From: JANLSE01 sp038214135
GTDB lineage: Bacteria; Chloroflexota; Chloroflexia; Chloroflexales; Roseiflexaceae
NCBI GenBank assembly: GCA_038214135.1
Contig: JBBQSD010000076.1
Location: forward strand, 1 to 28,028
DNA: 28,028 bases
Direction: 5' to 3'
The notes under the pieces were generated by a model that saw only the letters and a list, made by a program, of their open reading frames with translations, made no database searches and was not told the origin of the DNA. The stretch's first letter is position 1, and each line of letters begins with the position of its first letter. Of this stretch, positions 7,713 to 15,271 are shown piece by piece. The position numbers and the translations under genes are program-made.

Positions 7713-8351
7713 CTAGCGATAGTTCGTTACCACATCGGCAAGCAATTCAACATATGGCGGTTGGTAGGCTTCATAGATAACTTCATGAACCTTGCCATCA
7801 ATTCGTGCGGAAATTACACTAAAACTTCCGTCATCAACTTTTGGATTGATGAAGTAGGGTGGCAGTGTGGCAAAATTGGCATCGACCAAGGCTTTTTTGA
7901 TCTGTTCGACAAGATTAGCAGGCAGCGTTTTGGTTGGTTTCGTCGGTAATTCTGTATCGAAGGGAGTATCCCGAGCGAGATCGGCACCAGAATTGGTGGC
8001 GAGGAACCAGCGGCCATCGGAATACAGCACCCAGCGATAGTTATTTTTCGGATTCTTGCCACGATTCATCCGTTGAAACTTGATCAGTGCCTCTGGCGGC
8101 AATGATTGGGTATCGCGGTGATCCAAACGCGGGTCGAGATCTCCTGGAATTGGGCCAGATTGAACATCTTTTGGCATTGCTGGCATGGGTAGCTCCCTCT
8201 GTATCGATGAGGTAGGCGTGGGCAAGGGCAAGGTTGGTGCAATTGTGGCAGCAACCAGCGTTGGCTGTGGCACGGTGGCATTGTTGATGGTACCACAGCC
8301 AACAACGAAACACGCAAGCAATAGAATGGCTGCCGATTGCTGTATGCCCAT
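7713..8351 (-). CDS. Lipoprotein of unknown function
   Basis: A 212-residue predicted lipoprotein. Residues 1-19 form a signal peptide with a hydrophobic core (AAILLLACFVVGC) and a lipobox ending in C19. A proline- and threonine-rich linker follows (PTLPLPTPTSS), then a compact domain with YRWVLYSDGRWFLATN, LVEQIKKALVDANFATLPPYF and ISARIDGKVHEVIYE, which reads like alternating strands and one helix. I do not recognise the family. The start at 8351 lies four bases after the stop of the 705-residue protein gene and gives the signal peptide directly; a longer frame would overlap that gene by more than 120 bases and bury the signal. Tight spacing on both sides argues that it works with, or is regulated with, the upstream multidomain protein. 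Confidence 0.8.
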   Translation of the reverse strand: MGIQQSAAILLLACFVVGCGTINNATVPQPTLVAATIAPTLPLPTPTSSIQRELPMPAMPKDVQSGPIPGDLDPRLDHRDTQSLPPEALIKFQRMNRGKNPKNNYRWVLYSDGRWFLATNSGADLARDTPFDTELPTKPTKTLPANLVEQIKKALVDANFATLPPYFINPKVDDGSFSVISARIDGKVHEVIYEAYQPPYVELLADVVTNYR

Positions 8352-8355
8352 AGGA

Positions 8356-10473
8356 TTACCCGATAAACTTCCAGTCATCGTGGGTGAATGCAGGGACGGG
8401 TGCCGGTGCTTTGGCAGCAGCCAGTACTGTTGCATCCCAGAACGTGACATAATGATACATTCGTATATCATCGCCACCTTCCATCAGGCTGGCGCGATCT
8501 CCATCGACCTTTGCGGTTGTATCGGCATAATCCTTACCAAAGGCTTTCTTGACCAGATCATAATGGGTTGCTGGCGCTCCCATAGCACGGCCCGTACCAA
8601 CATATTCATCGCCAAGGCCCATCATATGCCCAAATTCGTGTAGTGTCACATCCTGGGTATTCTGCCATCCGGCGGGGAGGCTGCTGGTGATTGCAACCTT
8701 GCGCCATTCAGGGCCAGCCCCTGCACCAGCAGCGCCAACACCACTGGTTTCAATGGTGTGGTTATTCACGCCATTTGATTTCAGGAATTGAGAGACAGCA
8801 GTAGCGCGTTTGGCGGAGAGTTCCTGATTATGGGCATCCTGACCTGTTGCAGTGGCATGCCCGACGATCTCGAATTTGAACTTGGGATTATTCATGCGGC
8901 GCAGATATTCGGCCAGTAGTGTCAGCTTACCCTGTGCGTCGGCGGGCAGATCGGCTGAATTATTCTCGAACTGAACGGCGGGAACCAGCTTCTCGACACG
9001 CTTCAGTTCGCTTGGGCCAGTTCCATTCGGGCCATTGAAGGCCAGTTGTGGTGCTAGATTTGGCCCCATGTTGGCGACACCGCCACCAACCGACTGACCA
9101 GCCTGGTTCGCGGCTTTGACCTGAATGAGGAAGTGTTGATCGGCCTTGACTTCCTGCACATTGACCTGAACCGTGACTGGATTGAGCTTGCCCCAGACGC
9201 TCTTTGGCTCGTGGATGTTCTGGAACTGGTAGCGCTTGCTCCAGCCAGCCACAATCATATCGTGATATGTCTGGCGATACTTATCCTGGCGCTCCTGCCG
9301 TTCCTTCTTGATCAGATCGGTATCGCTAGCTTTTGTATTGGCCACATCATCGGCGAAATCGTACTTGACCTTAACGGTGACTTGGGCAAGTTGCCCTGCA
9401 GGATCATAGGACATATCAAACTTGCCGTTCAGGTTCACGGTATGGTTCAGCAGGTTATACGGCCCGCTCTTGATAAACTGATCGTAATCGACAACTGATT
9501 TATAGACTTTGGCATCATAGAGTTTGATGATCCCGGTTGTAAATGCCGTTGGAAACTCGGAGTCGCTGGCTTTGACCTGCAAATTGGCGCTTTCTGCTCC
9601 ACCAGTATCGTTTCCGGGGGTCAGCTTGCCGTTCGCATCGATCTGGCTGCCAAAATCAGGGCCGATAAAGCCCCATGTTAGCGTTCGATCGGCTGGCGTC
9701 ACCCCAACTTTAGCTTCAGTCGATGTGGCACCATCGGCAGGAATACCCTGTGGCGTGCTAAAGCTGAGGCCATTGAGCTTAATCTGATCGGCGGTGATTT
9801 TGGGTGCATCGGGGGTAGCTTTTGGCTCACCACTTACGGGTGTCGGAGGCGTAACAACTGGCGCGGGATCGGCCTTAACCTGTGCATCGGCCTGTTTGAC
9901 GCCGGGATCGACTTTGGGCGCATCTGCCTGTTTAGCACCAGGATCGACCTTCGTTCCAGAACTCACATCTTTTGTGCCAGATGAGGCATCAGTCGACCAT
10001 CCAAAGTAGGCGGCAGCCCGTTTGAACTGATCGGTCAGCCAGTTGCGTTGAACGAGCCGATCCGTGTGGTGATGGCTAGATGTATCAAATGCCGAACGAG
10101 TACGCTGTGATACCGCCGAGGCGCGGGGATTTGGCAGATTATTCGATGTTCCAAAGGCCGGGCTGGTTCGACGTCGGATGCTGGGCGCATTGGGCGCGAT
10201 GGTGCGCTGCAGGCCCATCTTATTCTTCATCTCCTCATCTTCCGGCTCACCGGCAACCCAGTGGCGTTGGAGTTTGAGGGTGCGTTGAACGGCCTGATTG
10301 CCCTGGATTCGTTGTAGTGCAAGAATGCGCTGTGGCTGTTGCAGCGCTGTAGGGTGGAATGGATCGATAACGGTTTCGGCGCTATTGTCGGTGGTTTGCT
10401 CAGCCAATTGGCCTTGTGGCTGGGCATCTGGCTGGCGCACCGGCTTGCGTTTGAGGTTGGTATGTCGGCGCAT
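8356..10473 (-). CDS. Multidomain protein: eCIS-cargo-like leader, beta-rich region, OmpA-like domain, metzincin-type protease site
   Basis: A 705-residue protein without a signal peptide. Residues 1-145 are disordered and carry LQRIQGNQAVQRTL (53-66) followed by GEPEDEEMKNKMGLQRT (75-91) and scattered LQR/VQR triplets; this pattern resembles the N-terminal leaders of DUF4157-type proteins linked to extracellular contractile injection systems. A lysine/proline/alanine linker with repeated KVDPG and KQADA units spans about 175-225. A beta-rich, Ig-like region follows (230-330). Residues 495-598 form an OmpA-like domain (VQFENNSADLP, FEIVGHATATG, NQELSAKRATAVSQFLKSNGV). The C-terminus has HEFGHMMGLGD (H612, E613, H616, D622), a metzincin-type zinc site, and a candidate Met-turn at SLMEGG (M664). 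The OmpA domain lies between beta strands (430-455) and the zinc helix, so it may be inserted into the protease domain. GGGGA precedes the ATG at 10473. A secreted effector or surface protease role is inference. Confidence 0.8.
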   Translation of the reverse strand: MRRHTNLKRKPVRQPDAQPQGQLAEQTTDNSAETVIDPFHPTALQQPQRILALQRIQGNQAVQRTLKLQRHWVAGEPEDEEMKNKMGLQRTIAPNAPSIRRRTSPAFGTSNNLPNPRASAVSQRTRSAFDTSSHHHTDRLVQRNWLTDQFKRAAAYFGWSTDASSGTKDVSSGTKVDPGAKQADAPKVDPGVKQADAQVKADPAPVVTPPTPVSGEPKATPDAPKITADQIKLNGLSFSTPQGIPADGATSTEAKVGVTPADRTLTWGFIGPDFGSQIDANGKLTPGNDTGGAESANLQVKASDSEFPTAFTTGIIKLYDAKVYKSVVDYDQFIKSGPYNLLNHTVNLNGKFDMSYDPAGQLAQVTVKVKYDFADDVANTKASDTDLIKKERQERQDKYRQTYHDMIVAGWSKRYQFQNIHEPKSVWGKLNPVTVQVNVQEVKADQHFLIQVKAANQAGQSVGGGVANMGPNLAPQLAFNGPNGTGPSELKRVEKLVPAVQFENNSADLPADAQGKLTLLAEYLRRMNNPKFKFEIVGHATATGQDAHNQELSAKRATAVSQFLKSNGVNNHTIETSGVGAAGAGAGPEWRKVAITSSLPAGWQNTQDVTLHEFGHMMGLGDEYVGTGRAMGAPATHYDLVKKAFGKDYADTTAKVDGDRASLMEGGDDIRMYHYVTFWDATVLAAAKAPAPVPAFTHDDWKFIG

Positions 10474-10641
10474 TGGCTTCCCCGATCTGCAATGATGGGT
10501 TGGTTATAATCGTTGCCGGAATCATAACATGCTCGGTGGAGCATGTAAATAGATCGTCCGATGCTATTTGAGACATCTATCGAGGATAGGATTGAGGCCC
10601 GCACCCCTAGCCCCTCTCCCACGCCAGGGCGAGGGGGAATT
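10474..10641. other. Intergenic gap with terminator-like hairpin of the CCCCTCTCCC family
   Basis: The 168-bp gap lies between the btpA-like gene and the 705-residue protein gene, both on the minus strand. CCCCTCTCCC (10611-10620), loop ACGCC, then AGGGCGAGGGG (10626-10636) forms an imperfect hairpin just past the btpA-like stop, a possible transcription end. The sequence 10500-10560 upstream of the protease gene is AT-richer and probably contains its promoter, but I cannot define it. Confidence 0.6.
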
Positions 10642-11424
10642 TCAGATAGAGGCCATGAGGGCGCGCACCTGCGATTCAACGATGCGGTCGTTGGGATGTG
10701 GGCCGCTGCGCAGAAACGTCCCGACGATTGCGCCATCGGCATATGGCAATAATGCTGGTGCGTTGGTTGAGGTGAGACCGCTGCCAATGATCATCGGTAT
10801 ATCGTGTACACGGGCGGCGTGCAGATCTTCTGGTTGCGGGCCGATGCCAGTGGCTGCGCCAGTGACAACCAGGGCGTCTGCGCCGGCTGCGGCGGCTTCG
10901 CGGGCAGATTTTTCCAGTGATTTAGGACCATCGACTAGAGTACTGTACTTGACCTGGATGTCGGTGAGCAGCACAATCTGTTCTGCGCGAATTGCCTTTC
11001 GATAGGCGATGATTGCTTTTGGTTGTGGCTCAATGATGCCAGCCTTGATCTGGACTCGGTCAACGAAGAAATCGAGCCGCACAAACTGTGCGTTGGCTGC
11101 TGCTGCAATCGCCAATGATGCACGCCAGTCGTTCAGCAGCACCTGGATACCGACAGGAACCCGTGCCCGCGCTGTCACTTCGTGGGCCACGCGGGTCATT
11201 GCAGCGATGATTTCTGGGCCACCGCTGAGTGTATGCGGCTGATCGAAATCGTTTTCGATCAGAACGCCATGAGCACCACCGCGTTGCAGTGCCTCAAGAT
11301 CGGCCAGTGCAGCATCGATCAGTGCCTCGATTGTGTGGAAGGCCGGGTAGCCAGGCAGTGGTGGCAGTGAGATCATGCCAATGATCGGCTTTGGCTGCGG
11401 GAAGAGCGACTTGAAGCGGTTCAT
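10642..11424 (-). CDS. BtpA/SgcQ-family TIM-barrel protein
   Basis: A 260-residue protein matching the BtpA/SgcQ family: the opening KPIIGMISLPPLPGYP, GAHGVLIENDFDQPH (about 51-65), VPVGIQVLLNDWRASLAIAAA, FVRLDFF and ALVVTGAATG...IGSGLTSTNA are the conserved beta-alpha barrel segments. BtpA was named for a role in photosystem I stability in cyanobacteria and SgcQ sits in an E. coli sugar operon, but the reaction of the family is not settled. The gene starts in an ATGA overlap with the PfkB kinase, preceded by AGGA, so the two are translationally coupled and probably act on the same metabolite. A sugar-phosphate or nucleoside-type substrate is likely, given the kinase partner. Length is normal for the family. 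Confidence 0.82.
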   Translation of the reverse strand: MNRFKSLFPQPKPIIGMISLPPLPGYPAFHTIEALIDAALADLEALQRGGAHGVLIENDFDQPHTLSGGPEIIAAMTRVAHEVTARARVPVGIQVLLNDWRASLAIAAAANAQFVRLDFFVDRVQIKAGIIEPQPKAIIAYRKAIRAEQIVLLTDIQVKYSTLVDGPKSLEKSAREAAAAGADALVVTGAATGIGPQPEDLHAARVHDIPMIIGSGLTSTNAPALLPYADGAIVGTFLRSGPHPNDRIVESQVRALMASI

Positions 11425-12239
11425 GCGATTCCTGTGGCTCCATAGTGGCCGATCACAACGGCTGCCTGGGTGGCTCCATCTGCTAATGCAGCCCGAATGT
11501 TTCTGCTGCGGAAATATTCGATGGTGAAAGCGGCCTGGAATGCATCACCGCAGCCGGTTGTGTCAACTGCCCTGGCAACTGGCAATGCAGGCTGGAAGTA
11601 GATTTCTTCACCGACAATGGCGCTGCTGCCATGTGGCCCATGAGTAACAACAATCAGGGTAGGTGTGGCGATGGAGGATTGCCGAATCTGCTCGACCATC
11701 TCGCGCCCGCCACTGATGAAGGCTAGATCGAGATGGGTGAGTAGTTCGCGGATGTTGATCAGGGCTGGCCCACAATCGGCGGCATCAAGCAGATCGGCAA
11801 CATGCCAGGCGTGCGATTGTGGATCGAGTATTGCGGCACGAAAGAGATGGGCGATCTGGCGAAAATAGGGAACGGCCACAATATCAAATTCACGAATATA
11901 GGCCAGATCGGCTTGTGTGAGCCGAAATTCGGCCAGTACACCGGGATTGTAGCCGCCAGGCGGAAAGATGCGCTCGCCGCCAGCGGCCATGGTAATCGCC
12001 TGGGTTCCGGTGCTGCCAGGCAGTGTGTGGACATGCTGTGCTTCGATTTGTTCGCGGGCAAGCTTGGCCCGCACCAATGCAGCACCTGAATCAGCGCCTG
12101 TGCATGTAACTAACCCAACGCGTGCTGCACCACAACGGCGGGCGTTGACTGCATAATTCAGCGAAATACCGCCAACTGCCTCGATGTTGAGATCGAGGTA
12201 GTTATCGATGGTACATTCGCCAACAGCAACAAGGTTCAT
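11421..12239 (-). CDS. PfkB-family sugar kinase, resembles fructoselysine 6-kinase FrlD
   Basis: A 272-residue ribokinase-fold kinase. The C-terminal PfkB signature DTTGCGDAF is at residues 226-234 with catalytic base D232 and the anion hole GCGD. The N-terminal substrate lid region GGISLNYAVNARRCG (about 23-37) is in the usual place. The layout, with FRLTQADLAYIREFDIVA and a terminal HYGATG, recalls E. coli FrlD, which phosphorylates fructoselysine, but substrate specificity cannot be fixed by reading. The start codon at 12239 lacks a good ribosome binding site; the nearest purine run (GAGGGG) is part of the hairpin repeat upstream. It overlaps the BtpA-like gene by four bases and follows the potD-like gene by 64 bp, so it is probably part of the importer operon, supplying phosphorylation of the imported compound. 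Confidence 0.82.
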   Translation of the reverse strand: MNLVAVGECTIDNYLDLNIEAVGGISLNYAVNARRCGAARVGLVTCTGADSGAALVRAKLAREQIEAQHVHTLPGSTGTQAITMAAGGERIFPPGGYNPGVLAEFRLTQADLAYIREFDIVAVPYFRQIAHLFRAAILDPQSHAWHVADLLDAADCGPALINIRELLTHLDLAFISGGREMVEQIRQSSIATPTLIVVTHGPHGSSAIVGEEIYFQPALPVARAVDTTGCGDAFQAAFTIEYFRSRNIRAALADGATQAAVVIGHYGATGIA

Positions 12240-12263
12240 AGTTCATTAGCCCCTCACCCCCTG

Positions 12264-12290
12264 CCCCCTCTCCCACGCCGGGAGAGGGGG
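12264..12290. terminator. Perfect 11-bp G/C hairpin between potD and the PfkB kinase
   Basis: CCCCCTCTCCC (12264-12274) and GGGAGAGGGGG (12280-12290) pair perfectly around ACGCC. It is one of four copies of this family in the window (10611, 18757, 24763). There is no T-run after it on the minus strand, so it could weaken but not necessarily stop transcription between the importer genes and the kinase. Confidence 0.5.
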
Positions 12291-12303
12291 ATAAGCAAGA
12301 GTA

Positions 12304-13473
12304 TTATTCGCCCTTAACGGCTGTCCATAGATCGGTGAATACGCTGGTCTGATCGTTACGGACGATCCATTCTGTGCGCTTGAGGACATTGGCATCGGGT
12401 GCAAAGCCCTCGGTGTACAGTTGCTTGATGTTATCTGGCAGCAATGCTTCGGCATCTTTATTGGGCGTGATGCCGAGATTAAACAGCGTATTTTTGGCAG
12501 ATACATCGGGGCGCATCAGGTAGTTCAGGAAGACGTGGGCGGTATACTGATTGGGCGAATCGGCAACAATCGCCAGATTATCCTGCCAGATTGTTCCGCC
12601 TTCCTTTGGCATGAAGAAGCCAACCTGTGGGTTGCCTGGGTATTGCTGATCACCACTGCTGAGGCCCAGGCGTGCCTGTAGGGCGACATTGCTATAGATA
12701 TGGGCGATGATGATTTCGCCGCTGGAGAGTTTGCGGGCAACGCTGCTGCTATCGTAGGCCGATACAAATGGTTTCTGGGTTTTGAGGATACCCTCGACCT
12801 GTTTGAGATCGGCGGCCTCGGTGTCGTTCAGCGATTTGCCAATGAAGCGCAGCGCCGCACCGGGCACCTCACGCTCATCATCCAGCATGGTGAACTGGCC
12901 CTTGATCTTTTCTGCCTGGGCTGGATCAAAAAAGACAGCCCAACTATCGGGGGCGGTTGGGAATTTATCCTTCAGATAGGCAATGCCGGTGAGGCCCAGA
13001 TTATATGGCAGCGAGTAGGTATTGTCCTTGTCGTAGTACAGCCCCATATTCTCGGGTTTGAGGTGTTTCATATTCGGCAGCAGCGATTTGTCCAGCTTGG
13101 AGATCAGGCTATCCTTGGCCATCAGGTCGATCGCATAATCGGAGGGAACAACAACATCATAGCCAGAGCTGCCTGTGCGTACTTTGGCGATCATGTCCTC
13201 GTTGTTGTCGAAGACATCGACAGTGACCTCGACGCCATATTCATCCTGGAACCCCTTTACAACAGCAGGGCTGATATAATCGGCCCATGTGTACAGGCTC
13301 AACTTCTTCGATAGCTTGGACTTGTCGACTTGCAGATCACCGCTGGTAGAAGCGGCGGGCGCAGTCGTCGGCGCGGCGGGAGCGGTGGTTGGTACAGCAG
13401 CTGGGGTTGTTCCACCACAGGCTGCGAGTGCCAGAAGTGCGGCCATCAGCAGGCCAAGGAGTTTGGGTTTCAT
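12304..13473 (-). CDS. potD: PotD-like polyamine-type substrate-binding lipoprotein
   Basis: A 389-residue periplasmic-type binding protein anchored as a lipoprotein: the signal peptide ends LLALAAC with C19, followed by an alanine/proline/threonine linker. The mature domain begins LSLYTWADYISPAVVKGF and continues with VDVFDNNEDMIAKVRTG and YDVVVPSDYAIDLM, close to E. coli PotD/PotF. The late motif IWQDNLAIVADSPN keeps the tryptophan and aspartate that contact the polyamine amines in E. coli PotD (WxD). The start at 13473 (MKPKLLG) is preferred over the ATG two codons earlier because AAAGGA then lies nine bases upstream. It follows potC by 27 bp and is last of the four importer genes. Polyamine is the most likely ligand; a related cationic or opine-like compound is possible because the downstream kinase is unusual for polyamine operons. 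Confidence 0.88.
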   Translation of the reverse strand: MKPKLLGLLMAALLALAACGGTTPAAVPTTAPAAPTTAPAASTSGDLQVDKSKLSKKLSLYTWADYISPAVVKGFQDEYGVEVTVDVFDNNEDMIAKVRTGSSGYDVVVPSDYAIDLMAKDSLISKLDKSLLPNMKHLKPENMGLYYDKDNTYSLPYNLGLTGIAYLKDKFPTAPDSWAVFFDPAQAEKIKGQFTMLDDEREVPGAALRFIGKSLNDTEAADLKQVEGILKTQKPFVSAYDSSSVARKLSSGEIIIAHIYSNVALQARLGLSSGDQQYPGNPQVGFFMPKEGGTIWQDNLAIVADSPNQYTAHVFLNYLMRPDVSAKNTLFNLGITPNKDAEALLPDNIKQLYTEGFAPDANVLKRTEWIVRNDQTSVFTDLWTAVKGE

Positions 13474-13500
13474 GGGCATCTGTCCTTTACCATAGAAGAA

Positions 13501-14361
13501 TTAGCGTTTACGTTGCACAGCCTGCGAAAGGAGTACGAGCGTCATTGAGACCAGTAGCATAAGGGTTGAGATGGCATTGATCTTTGGTGTAATTGAGCGT
13601 TTGACCTGGGAATAGACTTCGATGGGCAGGAGGTTGACACCTGGGCCAGTGGTGAAGAAGCTGATCACAAAATCGTCGAGCGAGATTGTGAAGGCCAGCA
13701 GTGCCCCGCCAATAATACCTGGCAGAATGATCGGAAAGGTGACGCGCCAGAAGGTTTGCCATTCATTGGCACCAAGATCCTGTGCGGCCTCTTCCAGGCG
13801 GCGGTCGAACCCTTGCAGGCTTGCACGAACAACAATCACCACAAACGAGATGCTGAAGGCAATATGTGAAATAATCACGGTTGCCAGGCCATTGCGAAGG
13901 CTGATATTGAACAGACCTTCCAGGATTTGGAAGGCGAAGGCAAAGAAGGCCAATAGCGAGAGGGCCATAACGATTTCGGGAATAACGACCGGCAGGTAGA
14001 GCAGGGCATCGACACCAGTACGCCCACGGAAGCGGAAGCGCTCCATCGCTAGAGCCATCGTAGTTCCCAGTGCTGTCGAGACGATTGTTGAAACGATTCC
14101 AACCTGAAGCGTATTGAGCGTTGCACTAACGAGGCGTTTGTCATCGAGCAATTGGGCATACCAATTAAAGGTGAAGCCAGTCAGCCGCGCACCGAATGCA
14201 TCGGTGGTGAATGAGAACAATACCAGGATCAGAATTGGGGCATACAGGAAGACATAGGCGGCAATCGAGAATGCTGCGTGGAGATTGGCGGCAATGCTAC
14301 GGCGGCGTTGTACAACCAATGGTGTGGCGGCGGTTCGTGGCGGTGATGCTGTCTCAATCAT
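13501..14361 (-). CDS. potC: PotC-like ABC transporter permease
   Basis: A 286-residue inner-membrane permease with about six hydrophobic segments, beginning near AAYVFLYAPILILVLFSF. The cytoplasmic EAA loop that docks the ATPase reads LEEAAQDLGANEWQTFWRVTFPIILPGI. The order and sizes match PotC, partner of PotB. The ATG at 14361 overlaps the potB stop in an ATGA junction and has GGAG eight bases upstream. The final residues after the last membrane segment are short and basic. The gene belongs to the potABCD-like operon and would form the translocation pore with PotB. Confidence 0.9.
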   Translation of the reverse strand: MIETASPPRTAATPLVVQRRRSIAANLHAAFSIAAYVFLYAPILILVLFSFTTDAFGARLTGFTFNWYAQLLDDKRLVSATLNTLQVGIVSTIVSTALGTTMALAMERFRFRGRTGVDALLYLPVVIPEIVMALSLLAFFAFAFQILEGLFNISLRNGLATVIISHIAFSISFVVIVVRASLQGFDRRLEEAAQDLGANEWQTFWRVTFPIILPGIIGGALLAFTISLDDFVISFFTTGPGVNLLPIEVYSQVKRSITPKINAISTLMLLVSMTLVLLSQAVQRKR

Positions 14362-15260
14362 CGGTTCTGCTCCGTGGTGTTGCGGAAGTAAAAGATGACG
14401 CCAACAGTGAGCACCAGCATAAAGATCAGCGCCATTGCTGAACCAAGCGGCCAGTTTGGCGGGTTTGATCGCTGAAACAAGCGCTGCAACAGATTACCAA
14501 GCAGATCGACTTTTGCGCCACCAAGCAGATCGGAAACCACAAATTGCCCAACGGTGGGAATGAACACAAGCACTGAACCAGCAGCAACCCCCGGCATAGT
14601 CAATGGCAGCATGATACGCAAAAATGCCTGACGTTTATCGGCACCCAGATCGCTGGCGGCTTCCATGAGCGTAAAATCGAAGCGCTCAATCGAGGCATAT
14701 AATGGCAGAACCATGAATGGCAGTTGCCCATAGATCAGGCCTGTTAGTACGGCTCCATCGGTATTGAGCAGGGTTTGGCGTGGAAATCCAAGCCAATCGA
14801 TCAGATCATTCAGCAAGCCATTATTCTGGAGAATGACCATCCAGGCATAGGTGCGAACAAGGAAATTGGTCCAGAATGGAATCAGTACCAGGAATAACAG
14901 CACCGTTCGCCAGCGTGGTGGTGCCTGGATGACGAACAGCGCCAATGGGTAGCCAATCAGTAAGCACAATAGGGTTGTGACAAAGCCCATCCATAGCGAA
15001 CGAATATAGGCGTTAACAAACAGTTTCTCGGTGAATAACCGGCCATAGTTGGAGAGTGTGAATGGCAGTTCTGGCCGCCCAGTCGATCCGGGAGTCATAA
15101 AACTGTAGATCACAATCACTGCCAGGGGCAGTGCGAAGAATGCGATCAGCCAGAACAGACCAGGGCCAAGCAACCCGCCGAGCTGGGTACGTTGTTTGCG
15201 CTGTAGGCTCCGTTCAAGCTCACGATTTGGTTCGTTGAGTGGGGCGCTCTGGATGGCCAT
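14358..15260 (-). CDS. potB: PotB-like ABC transporter permease
   Basis: A 300-residue permease. A charged cytoplasmic N-terminus (NRELERSLQRKQRTQ) precedes a first membrane helix, LLGPGLFWLIAFFALPLAVIVIY. The EAA loop is LMEAASDLGADKRQAFLRIMLPLTMPGV. The hydrophobic pattern fits six membrane segments. The start at 15260 (MAIQSAPLNEP) is supported by GAGGAG six bases upstream and leaves an 11-bp gap after potA; an upstream in-frame start would overlap potA by over 60 bases. It works as the heteromeric partner of PotC in the importer. Confidence 0.9.
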   Translation of the reverse strand: MAIQSAPLNEPNRELERSLQRKQRTQLGGLLGPGLFWLIAFFALPLAVIVIYSFMTPGSTGRPELPFTLSNYGRLFTEKLFVNAYIRSLWMGFVTTLLCLLIGYPLALFVIQAPPRWRTVLLFLVLIPFWTNFLVRTYAWMVILQNNGLLNDLIDWLGFPRQTLLNTDGAVLTGLIYGQLPFMVLPLYASIERFDFTLMEAASDLGADKRQAFLRIMLPLTMPGVAAGSVLVFIPTVGQFVVSDLLGGAKVDLLGNLLQRLFQRSNPPNWPLGSAMALIFMLVLTVGVIFYFRNTTEQNR

Positions 15261-15271
15261 GTTGCGCTCCT

